A stretch of 64,000 nt of DNA from Candidatus Zhuqueibacterota bacterium (GCA_014728115.1 WJME01000100.1:92347-156346), one strand, 5' to 3'. Shown: positions 37,176 through 46,184, counted from the stretch's first letter. Numbers and translations are program-made. The notes: generated from the sequence alone by a model not told the origin.

Positions 37176-38033
37176 GTGGAACAAGTGCCAACCAGGGATG
37201 GACCGCAATCAAAAGATTCTCTTGATCGTTATCTCAAGGAGATCAGTAAAGTTCCCCTTTTGACTCCTGCAGAAGAGATTGCGCTTGCAAAAAAAATCAA
37301 GTCAGGAGAACAAGAGGCACTGGAGAGACTCACGAAAGCGAATCTGCGGTTTGTGGTTAGTGTTGCCAAGCAATATCAAAATCAAGGTCTGTCGCTTGGA
37401 GATCTTATAAACGAGGGAAATCTCGGACTCATCAAAGCTGCAAACCGCTTTGATGAAACGAGGGGATTCAAATTTATCTCTTATGCTGTTTGGTGGATTC
37501 GGCAATCAATCTTGCAAGCACTGGCAGAACAGGCTCGTATCGTGCGAATCCCCTTAAACCGCATTGGAGCCCTCAACAAGATTGAAAAAATCTTTAATGC
37601 ACTCGAGCAAGAATATGAGCGTGAGCCTTCGGCAGAAGAAATCGCCAAAGAACTCGACATGCAAACAGCCGATGTTTATGCAACGATGAATTCTGCAAGC
37701 AAGTATCTTTCGCTCGATGCCGCCTTTTCAGATGAGGAAGACAATAAACTCATCGACATCATTGAAAATGAACAGCAGCCATCACCAGATACGCAGCTCT
37801 TGAGTGAATCTTTGAAAATTGAAATAGAACGCGCTTTATCATCCCTAAACGATAGGGAAGCCCAGGTATTACGATTTTACTTTGGATTGACAGAAGAAAA
37901 TCCCTTGACACTGGAAGAGATCGGGGAAAAGTTTACCCTGACCCGCGAGCGTGTCAGGCAGATCAAAGAAAAAGCGTTGAGAAGATTACGACATAAATCC
38001 AGAAGTAAAATCTTACGCAAATATTTGGGATAA
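37176..38033 (+). CDS. rpoD: Primary-type RNA polymerase sigma factor (RpoD/SigA)
   Basis: 285 residues, a sigma-70 factor lacking region 1.1 as in many FCB-group primary sigmas. Region 1.2 ([17 protein letters not shown]), region 2 ([51 protein letters not shown]), region 3 ([16 protein letters not shown]) and region 4 ([20 protein letters not shown]) are complete. The conserved region 2.4 and 4.2 residues fit recognition of TATAAT-like and TTGACA-like boxes, in agreement with the promoters seen here. The GTG start has only a weak ribosome site. Confidence 0.95.
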   Translation: MEQVPTRDGPQSKDSLDRYLKEISKVPLLTPAEEIALAKKIKSGEQEALERLTKANLRFVVSVAKQYQNQGLSLGDLINEGNLGLIKAANRFDETRGFKFISYAVWWIRQSILQALAEQARIVRIPLNRIGALNKIEKIFNALEQEYEREPSAEEIAKELDMQTADVYATMNSASKYLSLDAAFSDEEDNKLIDIIENEQQPSPDTQLLSESLKIEIERALSSLNDREAQVLRFYFGLTEENPLTLEEIGEKFTLTRERVRQIKEKALRRLRHKSRSKILRKYLG

Positions 38034-38087
38034 AAATGGATTTCACCTTATGTTTCCACTAGCGGATAATTCATAAAAAAAACGTGC

Positions 38088-38116
38088 TTGACAAGACAAA
38101 AATATGTTCGTATATT
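38088..38116 (+). promoter_or_regulatory. Sigma-70-type promoter of the M23 peptidase gene
   Basis: TTGACA (38088-38093), a 17-base spacer and TATATT (38111-38116). The first in-frame ATG of the ORF (38104) lies inside this promoter, which supports the ATG at 38236 as the start. Confidence 0.8.
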
Positions 38117-38235
38117 TTAGAAATATTGACCGTTTCCTCCGTATCAAAGATACCATCCAACAGATCATTGCTCATCGTTCTGAGCAGCTTCGTCAAGCAG
38201 GCAATCGAAACGATAGGACAAAGGAAGAGCGGAAC

Positions 38236-39159
38236 ATGCGAAACAAGCAAATCAAGCTAATTTACTTTTCGTATGGGGGATCAGATGTAAAGCAAATTAG
38301 CCTGGGTTGGAAAAACATTGTTGGATTTGCCGTCGCCACATTTACCATTCTCTTATTTTTTGTCTCTGTTATGATAGGGTTGTTTACCGACTTTTATCAT
38401 AACTGGCAGGTCAATCATTTGAACAAAACCAATGGTCAACTCTTGGTCTTTCTCGACGAGATGACAGAAAAGGTCAAAACCTTGCAACAGCAAGTCTCGG
38501 TACTTGAAAAGGAAGATAATGACCTCCGTGTTTTTGTCGACTTGCCACAAATTGACAGTGACGTAAGAAAATTAGGTGTTGGTGGACATGATCAATTTAC
38601 CATCAATGATTTTTCCAGTATCTCAGACGACACACGAAACTCTGCACTTAAAGTCAAGGGCATATTGGATAATCTGGAGCGGCGTATCCAGGTCGCCCAG
38701 GAAAGCCGGGAAGAAATTCTGCAAAAATATGCTCAAGATCTCAAACAGATCAAACATACGCCCTCAATTCGTCCCGTCGTTCAGGGAAGATACACAGACC
38801 GATTTGGCCCCCGTATCGACCCCTTGATCGAACAAATTCGCCCTCATTATGGCCTCGATATCTCTGCCCCACGCGGCACACCGGTTTATGCGACTGCTGA
38901 TGGCGTCGTGACCGATGTCGTTGAACGCTATAAACCCAATGTCGGCTATGGTAAAATGGTAGAAGTCGACCATGGTTACGGGCTCGTGACGAAATATGCT
39001 CACCTCCATAAGATTCTTGTTAAAAAAGGACAAAAAATTACACGACATACGATTGTCGGACAAGTGGGTGACACCGGTCGATCTACAGGACCCCATTTGC
39101 ATTATGAAGTTGTATTGGAGGGCAAGCATAAAGATCCGGAAAATTTTATTCTCAACTGA
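38236..39159 (+). CDS. M23-family peptidase with N-terminal membrane anchor and coiled coil
   Basis: 307 residues from the ATG at 38236, preceded by AGGAAGAGCGGAAC. One transmembrane helix (about 29-52) anchors the protein, a coiled coil (about 60-100 and 135-165) follows, and a LytM/M23 domain fills the C-terminus. Zinc motifs are HYGLDISAPRGTPVYA (H and D ligands) and the HLH-type THPHLHYE-like segment GPHLHYEVV. It acts in the periplasm on peptidoglycan cross-links or as an EnvC/NlpD-like amidase activator; all ligands look present, so activity is plausible. A perfect terminator follows. Confidence 0.93.
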   Translation: MRNKQIKLIYFSYGGSDVKQISLGWKNIVGFAVATFTILLFFVSVMIGLFTDFYHNWQVNHLNKTNGQLLVFLDEMTEKVKTLQQQVSVLEKEDNDLRVFVDLPQIDSDVRKLGVGGHDQFTINDFSSISDDTRNSALKVKGILDNLERRIQVAQESREEILQKYAQDLKQIKHTPSIRPVVQGRYTDRFGPRIDPLIEQIRPHYGLDISAPRGTPVYATADGVVTDVVERYKPNVGYGKMVEVDHGYGLVTKYAHLHKILVKKGQKITRHTIVGQVGDTGRSTGPHLHYEVVLEGKHKDPENFILN

Positions 39160-39163
39160 TGAC

Positions 39164-39191
39164 AGGCCTGTCTCTGACAGGCCTTTTTTTT
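39164..39191 (+). terminator. Intrinsic terminator after the M23 peptidase gene
   Basis: AGGCCTGTC and GACAGGCCT form a perfect 9-bp stem with a TCT loop, followed by seven T within five bases of the stop codon region. Confidence 0.93.
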
Positions 39192-39249
39192 GTACATAAA
39201 ATACGATTCTGTGCGCTTGTAGACGTGACCTGAATCACGAATTTGAAAT

Positions 39250-40260
39250 ATGAAAAATTTTTTTTGCATTCTGTTCATTTTTTTAACATCCAGTATCGCG
39301 CCCACTGCTCCTCTGCTCTCTACGATTGAACGAGGCATCCGGGCAAGTATTGCGGAAAAATATGATACCGCCCTTGCATTGTTTGACTCTCTAAAGCAAA
39401 ACAATCCCCAACATCCTGCAGGACACTTTTTCTTTGCAGCCGTTTTGCAAGCCCGAATGACTGATCTCGAAACCCAAAAGTGGCAAGATGATTTTCACAA
39501 ACATATCGATCAAGCAATCGTTCTTGCACGGAAAAATATAGACCAAAACGACGGCATCATCCCCTTTAGATATTATTTTGGCGCTGGCTTGTCCTATAAA
39601 AGTTTGCAGCTGGGGAGAGAAAAAAAATACCTCCCCGCAATAAAATTAGGTATGGCCGCTGTCGATGAACTAGAGAAAACAATGGAACAAAATCCAGCGT
39701 TTTTTGATCCTTTGCTTGGAATCGGCCTGTATCAATACTGGCGCAGTCACCTGACAAAAAGTTTAACCTGGTTGCCCTTTTTTTCAGATCAACGTACAGA
39801 GGGCATAGAAAAAATCATAAAGGCTGCCGAAAACTCTGAATTTAGCCGGTGGGCTGCCCTTTCCAGTCTTGCGTGGATATATATGGAAGAGCAACAATAT
39901 GAACAGGCCTATGACTATGCCCATCAAGGATATGATGAAATCCCAAGTCGCTTTTTTCTCTGGCCCATGGCCGAGGCTGCATTTCGTCAAGAAAAATTCG
40001 CTTTGGCAATCGATCAATTTAAAAGAATTCTCGCCTCCCTTCAGAGCGGACAAGAACTCAACAATCATTATAATGAACTGGTTCTAAACTGGAAATTGGC
40101 ACAAGCCTTTGCGAAAATCCATGATTGGCCACAAGCAGAAAAATATTGCAATCTCGTGTTGAATTTAAAAGTGGGAGAAAAAGTAAAAGAAAGAGCTAAA
40201 GATGAAAAAAAAGGGGCGCGTGACCTTTTAAAAAATATCACTGCTGCCCAAAAAAAATGA
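39250..40260 (+). CDS. Secreted TPR-repeat protein
   Basis: 336 residues. A signal peptide (about 1-18, NFFCILFIFLTSSIAP) is followed by helical repeats of TPR type, e.g. YDTALALFDSLKQNNPQHPAGHFFFAAVL, EQQYEQAYDYAHQGYDEIP and EKFALAIDQFKRIL. Such repeats mediate protein contacts. The 59-base leader after the terminator has no clear promoter or Shine-Dalgarno sequence. Partner unknown. Confidence 0.85.
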   Translation: MKNFFCILFIFLTSSIAPTAPLLSTIERGIRASIAEKYDTALALFDSLKQNNPQHPAGHFFFAAVLQARMTDLETQKWQDDFHKHIDQAIVLARKNIDQNDGIIPFRYYFGAGLSYKSLQLGREKKYLPAIKLGMAAVDELEKTMEQNPAFFDPLLGIGLYQYWRSHLTKSLTWLPFFSDQRTEGIEKIIKAAENSEFSRWAALSSLAWIYMEEQQYEQAYDYAHQGYDEIPSRFFLWPMAEAAFRQEKFALAIDQFKRILASLQSGQELNNHYNELVLNWKLAQAFAKIHDWPQAEKYCNLVLNLKVGEKVKERAKDEKKGARDLLKNITAAQKK

Positions 40261-40360
40261 GTATAGCCTTATTTCCCCGTGTATTCACATGCTTTATGTA
40301 TTTACAAAACAAAGCTCTCAAAAATAGGTCCCATTTTCCCACGGTTTCACGTAAACTGGG

Positions 40361-40402
40361 ATGCAGAGATCGCAATGGCAAAAAAAGAGGACGCAGAGCA
40401 AG
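40361..40402. repeat. Inverted CTCTGCG-type repeat arm
   Basis: ATGCAGAGATCGCAATGGCA through GGACGCAGAGCAAG is, on the minus strand, a CTCTGCG...CTCTGC pattern like the one at 40561-40600, in opposite orientation. It lies in the 390-base gap between the TPR gene and the minus-strand block, where I see no gene. Confidence 0.4.
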
Positions 40403-40560
40403 ACAAAATTTCAGCAATCTTGTATCACTCGCATCATTAAACCCATTTTTCAGAGTGTGCTGTTTTTAAATATTTATTTAGCCAAAACGTTTTAATAGCA
40501 TAGAGTCAGGTTACCGGACAACTGATGCATTCTGGCTTTTGGTTTTTGCAATTTTCTTTC

Positions 40561-40630
40561 CTCTGCGACCCTTGCGTTTTCTCCTAGTCCTCTGCGTTTA
40601 TCGTTTTTGTCTATTTTGGACAAGAGTGAT
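40561..40630. repeat. Degenerate intergenic repeat, copy B
   Basis: CTCTGCG, CTTGCG, CTCTGCG motifs lead into GCGTTTATC, a T-run and GGACAAGAG, matching copy A at 36989-37036 and, inverted, the arm at 40361-40402. Together they form a probable fold-back repeat element at the junction of convergent gene blocks. Confidence 0.45.
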
Positions 40631-40650
40631 CCTTTAATTACAAAACAACA

Positions 40651-41112
40651 CTATTTGATCCCGCCTTTTTTTTTCAGCCATAGCAATAATTCGCATATCA
40701 GGACCAAACCGATCCAAATCGGTGTCCAATAGGTTGCGGTCTCTGGCCAAAAAAGCCCCTCACTAAAGGTTTGCCATCCAAAAGGAAACAACCAATAATA
40801 TCCGTTATCGAGATGTCGCTGCAATGCATCCAGTAAAAAATGGGCACTGACACCGGCCAACAAGAGCCATCGTGCCTTTGTGCGCCAGGTTACATGAAAA
40901 AAGTATCCCAGCAGCCAGACGAGTCCCAACATAAAAACAGGAGTGTGAATGGCAATCGTATAGGGATACCATTGCGGCTTTAAAATATATAACGGGCGAG
41001 ATAGAACATCCGGTAAAACCGCCCCTATATAGATCAATACCCGCATCGGGGCGTTGACCCACCATCTGGTGCCAAAATAGACCAATGCCGTATGGGTGAC
41101 CAGATCAGGCAT
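40651..41112 (-). CDS. Membrane-bound metal-dependent hydrolase-like protein
   Basis: About 153 residues, polytopic with four hydrophobic segments. MPDLVTHTALVYFG at the start, an IHTPVF histidine and AHFLLDALQRH in the third helix resemble YdjM/DUF457-type membrane hydrolases. The start at 41112 is chosen since its ATG overlaps the stop of the upstream gene by eight bases (ATGCCTGA), pointing to coupled translation; an in-frame start at 41139 lacks family support. Substrate unknown. Confidence 0.7.
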   Translation of the reverse strand: MPDLVTHTALVYFGTRWWVNAPMRVLIYIGAVLPDVLSRPLYILKPQWYPYTIAIHTPVFMLGLVWLLGYFFHVTWRTKARWLLLAGVSAHFLLDALQRHLDNGYYWLFPFGWQTFSEGLFWPETATYWTPIWIGLVLICELLLWLKKKGGIK

Positions 41113-41557
41113 GAGAATTTCCCCGGGGCAATAACCCATTTTTTTGAAACCGCCAGTGGATAAAAAAGAAAAGTAACAACACAGGCAAAGGAAGGATCGA
41201 ATACCAGATCTTTAGCCGCCGATTATCCGGAACATAACAGGCGATCAATTCCAGCCCCCCCTGCTGGTGAAAGATCACGTTCATTTGGATAAACTCACCC
41301 ACCTGCAGATCAGGATGCTGCCCCAGGACCCAAAATTGTTGATCCATATAAGAGATATAAAATCCCTCGGCTTCAATTCGAGTGATGACAGCCTCTGTAC
41401 CGACGAATAAACTGTCACCCTCATGAAATTCAGGATTGCTCAGGGCCTGGGTCAGGGTTAATTCCGGCTGGTTGTGTGCGCCATAGAGGATTAAACAAAA
41501 CAAGCCGGCAACAGGCAAGAGCTTACCCAAAAAACTATAGCTTGCCTTTGAACACAT
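41105..41557 (-). CDS. Membrane protein of unknown function with OB-like domain
   Basis: 150 residues. An N-terminal hydrophobic segment (about 9-27), a strand-rich middle (about 48-110: DSLFVGTEAVITRIEAEGFYIS...VGEFIQMNVIF) suggestive of an OB fold, and a C-terminal helix (about 115-135). It overlaps the IMPase gene by 23 bases and the next gene by eight. I do not recognise the family. Confidence 0.65.
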   Translation of the reverse strand: MCSKASYSFLGKLLPVAGLFCLILYGAHNQPELTLTQALSNPEFHEGDSLFVGTEAVITRIEAEGFYISYMDQQFWVLGQHPDLQVGEFIQMNVIFHQQGGLELIACYVPDNRRLKIWYSILPLPVLLLFFFIHWRFQKNGLLPRGNSHA

Positions 41558-42317
41558 CTTTAACCACTTTAGAAATTAACGGGTGCAAATGACCATTTGA
41601 TGCAATAACGTTTCCATCCCAGATCGCATTAGGTCCCCCCACAAAATCAGTGATTTTCCCGCCTGCCTCTTTGACCAATACATAACCAGCAGCCACGTCC
41701 CATGGAGAAAGGCCGATTTCCCAAAAACCTTCGCTGCGACCGGCAGCGATATGGCAGAAATCCAAGGCAGCCGATCCGAGACGCCGGATACCCGCGACTT
41801 TTAAAAACAGTCGATTGAATGATTGCTGATAAAGATCGATAAATTTTTTGGACCGAAAAGGGAATCCGCTGACCAGCAACGCCAGCTCTGGTTGTTGAAC
41901 TTGCGACACACAGATCTTTTTGCCATTGCAGGTGCTTCCCTGACCTTGCTCAGCAACATAAAGTTCATTGCGGGTGGGATCAAATACAACACCGAGAACA
42001 ATTTCATCGTCGAATTCGAGTGCGATCGACACAGAAAACACAGGAAAACCATGCATATAATTCGTCGTTCCATCCAGAGGGTCGATTATCCATCGATACC
42101 CCCCACGTGTATCCTTTGCAGATTCTTCGGCATAGATCTTGTGATCCGGGAAATCAGATTTTATCACCTCAATAATTATCTGTTCAGATTTTTTGTCGAC
42201 ATGGGTGACAAAATCAGAGGGATTCTTTGTATCTACATGAGCAAGATCAATCTGTCCGTGGTGTTTTAAAAGAATTTCTCCTGCTTGCTTGGCAGCTGCA
42301 ATGGCGGTTTTTATCAT
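41535..42317 (-). CDS. Inositol-1-monophosphatase family protein
   Basis: 260 residues. The metal-binding motifs are WIIDPLDGTTNYMHGFP (D's of the PLDGT loop), an upstream EESAKDT glutamate and the late LSPWDVAAGYVLVKEAGG. Members (SuhB, IMPase) hydrolyse inositol-1-phosphate or related phosphates such as PAP; the exact substrate cannot be assigned. AGGAAAA lies upstream of the ATG. It is followed by two coupled membrane-protein genes. Confidence 0.94.
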   Translation of the reverse strand: MIKTAIAAAKQAGEILLKHHGQIDLAHVDTKNPSDFVTHVDKKSEQIIIEVIKSDFPDHKIYAEESAKDTRGGYRWIIDPLDGTTNYMHGFPVFSVSIALEFDDEIVLGVVFDPTRNELYVAEQGQGSTCNGKKICVSQVQQPELALLVSGFPFRSKKFIDLYQQSFNRLFLKVAGIRRLGSAALDFCHIAAGRSEGFWEIGLSPWDVAAGYVLVKEAGGKITDFVGGPNAIWDGNVIASNGHLHPLISKVVKDVFKGKL

Positions 42318-42343
42318 AAGGTTTTCCTGTTTTTAACCTTTTG

Positions 42344-44713
42344 TTATTCTTTTTGTCCGTCGCGCAATTGTACAATCGTTACCCCACTGTCTCCCTCATT
42401 CCAATGACCAATACGATGTGATAAGACATGGGCATGATTTGCAAGAAAATCATGGATCTGCTTTCGCAGTACACCGGTACCCTTGCCGTGAATGACTCGA
42501 ATGGTTTTCAAACCCATTAGCAAGGCTTCATCTATGGTCTTGTCCACGATATCGCAGGCTTGGTCTGCTCTCAGGCCTCTGAGATCGATCTCATCGCTGA
42601 CAGGCTCCTCACGCTCATAGTTAAATTTAACCCCGCCTTTTTTACCCTCTTTGGAAGGTTTACTCGGTAAGAGTTCTTTTACAGGAACCCAGAGTTTGGC
42701 CATATCGGTTTCAAGTAATACCCGGTTTCGTTTGTCAGGCTTGGAGGCGATAACTCCCTGTGCTCCCATTTTGGTCCAGCGCGCATGATCACCGATCGAT
42801 AGTTCCTGGCTGCTGCTCTCTGCAGAAACAGAGGGTTGCTTGTGTTTATTTAACTTTTGTTTTTCATCGTACAGTTTTTGGCGTACTGTTTTGATCTTGT
42901 CTTTTGCTGCCTGAGATTCTTTGATTTCTCTGACTGCATTCTCTACAGCAGCATTGGCCTGACGAAGAATCTCTTCAGCCTCTTGTACGGCTTGCTTTTT
43001 CAGGCGATGGGTCTCGCGTTTTATGGACTGTGTACGCTCTTTATACAGATTGGTCAGGCCACGAAGCTCTGTTTCTTTTATAGAAGCTTCTCTGATCAGC
43101 TCTTTATGGCGTTGTATTCGTTCTTCTAATTCCAGAATCAAACCTTCAAGTCGATTCTTATGTGCTCCGACGAGTTCTCTGGCTCGTTCGACCAGCTTTG
43201 AATTCAAGCCCATGCGGCTTGCAATCTCAAAGGCGTAACTGGAACCGGGTACGCCCTCTCGAAAATGATAAGTGGGTTGCAGTGTCAAAACATCGAACTC
43301 CATCGAGGCATTCTCAATGTGGTCGGTTTGATAGGCAAAAGCTTTCAAGGCGCTTTGATGGGTAGTGACAATCGCCAGCGAAGCCAAGCGACATAGAGCT
43401 TCGAGAACCGAGATAGCCAGGGCGCTTCCTTCTTCAGGATCAGTGCCGCTGGCAATTTCATCGATGAGAACCAGACTTTGCTCATCAGCAGATGAAACAA
43501 TATCCTTGAGACTATTCAGATGAGATGAAAAGGTAGAAAGATCGTTTTCAATGGATTGCTGATCCCCGATAAGGGCATAGATGCGATGAAAAAAGGCGAT
43601 CTTTGAATGGCCCTCGGCCGGAATATGGCAGCCGCTCATTGCCATCAAAGTGAGCAAGCCCACGGTCTTTAATACGACGGTTTTACCCCCTGCATTGGGG
43701 CCGCTTATGACCATAATGCGTTTATCGTCATTCAGCTCTAAATTCAGCGGAACCACCTCTGATTTTGGCATGCGCAATATAAGCAGTGGATGCCGGGCCT
43801 GGGCCAAATGGATGGATTTTTCAGAACTCAACTCGGGAGCCTGGCCTTCCATTTTGTTGGAAAAAACAGCCTTGGCATAAATCAGATCCAGCTGAGTCAA
43901 AGTGTGCAAATTGTTATCAAGGTCATTTAATTTGGCACGACATTTTTCGCTCAGTTCCAAAAGGATACGGTTGATTTCCCGTTCTTCATCGGCATAAAGC
44001 TCTCGTACCCGATTATTATCTTCAACCGTTTGCATAGGCTCGACAAACAGGCTTGAACCGCTCGCAGAGCGGTCATGGACCAATCCCTTGATCTTGCGCT
44101 TGTACTCGTCTTTGACCATAAGCACGAGACGTCCGGAGCGTACGGCAATAATATTTTCCTGCAACAGACCTTGTTCACCCAGATTTTTTACCAGACTTTC
44201 AATCTTGTTGCGCACCGCGGCCTGCGCTTTGGTGATACGTTCCCGTATTCGTTTTAACTCCGGACTGGCTGAATCACGAATCGCAAACGTGGTGCTATCG
44301 ATCGCTTTTTCAATCGCTTGTTCGAGTTCTGGATCGGGTAAAAGATGGCGCGTGACTGCACTCAGAGCTGAAAGCTTTTCCTTTCGGGCTTTGAAATAGC
44401 GATCACATTGTCGGCTGACATAAAGAGTTCGATTGATTTTTACCAACTCTTCCGGATCGAGGCGACTTGCTTCGATTCGCAATTTCTTGAGAACTGGCCT
44501 GATATCGGAAATGCCGTCAATAGGCAGGGCCTGATCATAACGCAACAGATCGGCCAGTTCTGTGGTCTGATTCAGAGCCAACCGACAATCTTGCTGATCC
44601 TGAAGAGGTTGCAAGGCGAGGGCTTTCTCAGCCCCCAAAACAGAGGATGCGCAAACAGACAGACGCTCTCTGATCTTGTCAAATTCCAGAGTTTCAAAGG
44701 CAAATGTATTCAT
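42344..44713 (-). CDS. mutS2: Endonuclease MutS2
   Basis: 789 residues, the usual length. MutS2 binds branched DNA or collided ribosomes and has a C-terminal Smr nuclease. The core and lever region (about 1-300) precede the ATPase with Walker A GPNAGGKT (338-345), LVLIDEIASGTDPEEGSAL and TTHQSALKAFA. A coiled coil (about 500-610) leads to the Smr domain with EIDLRGLRAD and RVIHGKGTGVLRK near the end. All catalytic motifs are intact. It follows cvpA by 15 bases, as in many bacteria. Confidence 0.97.
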   Translation of the reverse strand: MNTFAFETLEFDKIRERLSVCASSVLGAEKALALQPLQDQQDCRLALNQTTELADLLRYDQALPIDGISDIRPVLKKLRIEASRLDPEELVKINRTLYVSRQCDRYFKARKEKLSALSAVTRHLLPDPELEQAIEKAIDSTTFAIRDSASPELKRIRERITKAQAAVRNKIESLVKNLGEQGLLQENIIAVRSGRLVLMVKDEYKRKIKGLVHDRSASGSSLFVEPMQTVEDNNRVRELYADEEREINRILLELSEKCRAKLNDLDNNLHTLTQLDLIYAKAVFSNKMEGQAPELSSEKSIHLAQARHPLLILRMPKSEVVPLNLELNDDKRIMVISGPNAGGKTVVLKTVGLLTLMAMSGCHIPAEGHSKIAFFHRIYALIGDQQSIENDLSTFSSHLNSLKDIVSSADEQSLVLIDEIASGTDPEEGSALAISVLEALCRLASLAIVTTHQSALKAFAYQTDHIENASMEFDVLTLQPTYHFREGVPGSSYAFEIASRMGLNSKLVERARELVGAHKNRLEGLILELEERIQRHKELIREASIKETELRGLTNLYKERTQSIKRETHRLKKQAVQEAEEILRQANAAVENAVREIKESQAAKDKIKTVRQKLYDEKQKLNKHKQPSVSAESSSQELSIGDHARWTKMGAQGVIASKPDKRNRVLLETDMAKLWVPVKELLPSKPSKEGKKGGVKFNYEREEPVSDEIDLRGLRADQACDIVDKTIDEALLMGLKTIRVIHGKGTGVLRKQIHDFLANHAHVLSHRIGHWNEGDSGVTIVQLRDGQKE

Positions 44714-44728
44714 AATTTTAAGGTTGTT

Positions 44729-45280
44729 CTATTGGGAAGACGGCTCGGATTGGTTGTCTAATTTTTCAGCGGCTTTCTGAATAGGTGGCTTGAGCTGTGG
44801 AACCGCTTTGAACGTGGCCGAAGCGATGACTTGGGCAAAATAAGTCATGTGTGAAAACAAAACCGAATCCTGTTCTGCGCGTTTCAATTGTTTTTCCAAA
44901 GGTAGAACATACAGTCCCAGGGTAAGCACACTGACAAAAAACAGTCCTTTAGCAAAACCGAATACAGCCCCCACGAATCGATTGACTTTACCCTGCAATT
45001 CTTTATCGAACGCTTTTTGAAAAAAATTCATCAGGACTGAAAATCCAATGAGCACAAATCCAAAGACCACAAAAAATCCAAAAATCCCTTCAATTTGCTC
45101 CGGGATGATCTTTAGCTTTGGCGCCAAAAAGCGCCCTACAGGCGAACCCAATCGCAACGCCGAAAGGAGTGCCAGAACCAAGCCGGTAAAACCCAAAAGC
45201 TCATTTACCATGCCATTTTTAGCACCTCGATACACAAAAAGGGTAATGACAGCAATAATCAAAATATCGATAATGCTCAT
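44729..45280 (-). CDS. cvpA: CvpA family membrane protein
   Basis: About 183 residues with four transmembrane helices. The start MSIIDILIIAVITLFVYRGAKNGMVNELLG is the CvpA signature, followed by G-rich helices and FVGAVFGFAKGLFFV. CvpA was named for colicin V production and affects envelope integrity; the mechanism is unclear. The ATG at 45280 is used; an upstream TTG is three codons earlier. It is the first gene after the terminator of the rpsU unit and is paired with mutS2. Confidence 0.9.
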   Translation of the reverse strand: MSIIDILIIAVITLFVYRGAKNGMVNELLGFTGLVLALLSALRLGSPVGRFLAPKLKIIPEQIEGIFGFFVVFGFVLIGFSVLMNFFQKAFDKELQGKVNRFVGAVFGFAKGLFFVSVLTLGLYVLPLEKQLKRAEQDSVLFSHMTYFAQVIASATFKAVPQLKPPIQKAAEKLDNQSEPSSQ

Positions 45281-45298
45281 AATACACAATCCAAGTTA

Positions 45299-45332
45299 AA
45301 AAAAAAGTGGATAAATTTACCCACTTTTTTTT
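45299..45332 (-). terminator. Terminator between the rpsU-yqeY unit and cvpA
   Basis: The 12-bp stem of eight A plus GTGG (45299-45310) with CCAC plus eight T (45321-45332) has a 10-base loop and works on both strands. On the minus strand it follows the yqeY-like gene by about 100 bases. Confidence 0.75.
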
Positions 45333-45396
45333 CTATTGACCATAAGGTATTATCGAGTTGAAACTTTAAGGGTGAACCAGAATCAGGATCAGATAT

Positions 45397-45430
45397 CAAA
45401 AGACAAAACATGCGTACAATTTGTCTTTTG
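45397..45430 (-). terminator. Stem-loop directly after the yqeY-like gene
   Basis: CAAAAGACAAA (45397-45407) and TTTGTCTTTTG (45420-45430) are perfect 11-base arms with a 12-base loop, five bases from the stop codon of the yqeY-like gene. No extra T-run follows, so it may protect the 3' end instead of terminating. Confidence 0.55.
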
Positions 45431-45434
45431 CCCT

Positions 45435-45878
45435 TCATGCCAGTTTATTCCGAACCATTTCATTCACCACTTTTCCCTCGGCTCGTCCTTTGACTTCTGC
45501 CATCACTTTGGGCATCACCTTGCCAAGATCTTTCATAGATACAGCTTCTTGCTCGGCGATGACACGATCCACGATGGCTTTTACCTCTTTTTCAGAAAGT
45601 GCTTTGGGCAGATACTCGGTGATGACATCCAGTTCTTTTTGCTCTTTATCAGCAAGATCGTCTCTGCCTGCTTGAGTATAGGAATCAATAGATTCACGGC
45701 GTTTTTTTGCTGCACTGCTCAACACCTCGATCTCTTCTTGTTCGGTCAATGCGTCCTGTTTATCGATCTCGGCATTTTTTAATTGACCGCGCAGCAATCG
45801 AATGGTTGATAGGCGATCTTTTTGTCCTGCCTTTAAGGCAGTCTTCATGTCCTCAGTCAATTTTTCATAGATACTCAA
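45435..45878 (-). CDS. GatB/YqeY domain protein
   Basis: About 147 residues, soluble and helical. SIYEKLTEDMKTALKAGQKDRLSTIRLL and ALSEKEVKAIVDRVIAEQ match the YqeY family, related to the tRNA-binding tail of GatB; its own function is unsettled. The TTG at 45878 is preferred because family members begin with M-S-I/L-x-E-K and GGGG lies six bases upstream; an ATG four codons earlier (45890) is possible. It follows rpsU closely, a widely conserved pairing. Confidence 0.9.
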   Translation of the reverse strand: MSIYEKLTEDMKTALKAGQKDRLSTIRLLRGQLKNAEIDKQDALTEQEEIEVLSSAAKKRRESIDSYTQAGRDDLADKEQKELDVITEYLPKALSEKEVKAIVDRVIAEQEAVSMKDLGKVMPKVMAEVKGRAEGKVVNEMVRNKLA

Positions 45879-45904
45879 GCAAAACCCCATAGATTACACG
45901 ATAA

Positions 45905-46102
45905 TCAGCGATTTTCCATGGCTTGTAATTTGCGCATTTTTCTTCGAGCTGCTGCTAACTTGCGTTTTTTTCTTTCGCTGGGCTTTTCAAAATGTTGATG
46001 TTTTTTAATATCCGACATCAAACCCGCTTTTTCACAAGCCTTCATGAAACGTTTTAATGCTTTTTCAAATGGTTCGTTATCTCTAACGCGAACACCAGGC
46101 AT
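45905..46102 (-). CDS. rpsU: Small ribosomal subunit protein bS21
   Basis: 65 residues, basic. [19 protein letters not shown] at the start, then [20 protein letters not shown] and the Arg/Lys-rich tail [13 protein letters not shown] are canonical for bS21, which lies beside the anti-Shine-Dalgarno region of 16S rRNA. Its own ribosome binding site is unusually long (see 46113-46122). Confidence 0.96.
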   Translation of the reverse strand: MPGVRVRDNEPFEKALKRFMKACEKAGLMSDIKKHQHFEKPSERKKRKLAAARRKMRKLQAMENR

Positions 46103-46112
46103 CCTGTAAAGG

Positions 46113-46122
46113 TCACCTCCTT
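46113..46122 (-). promoter_or_regulatory. Extended Shine-Dalgarno sequence of rpsU
   Basis: On the minus strand AAGGAGGTGA, a full ten-base complement to the 16S rRNA 3' end, lies ten bases before the rpsU ATG. Other genes in the window mostly have four to six bases. In some Bacteroidota a strong site on rpsU mRNA allows bS21 to control itself; the same may apply here (inference). Confidence 0.75.
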
Positions 46123-46155
46123 CCTACACTATTTATGGGATAATCCGTAATAAAC

Positions 46156-46184
46156 AAGTTATATAAATATTTGGAGAAAATCAA
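46156..46184 (-). promoter_or_regulatory. Possible promoter of rpsU
   Basis: On the minus strand TTGATT (46184-46179), a 17-base spacer and TAACTT (46161-46156), between the HIT and rpsU genes. Confidence 0.4.
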
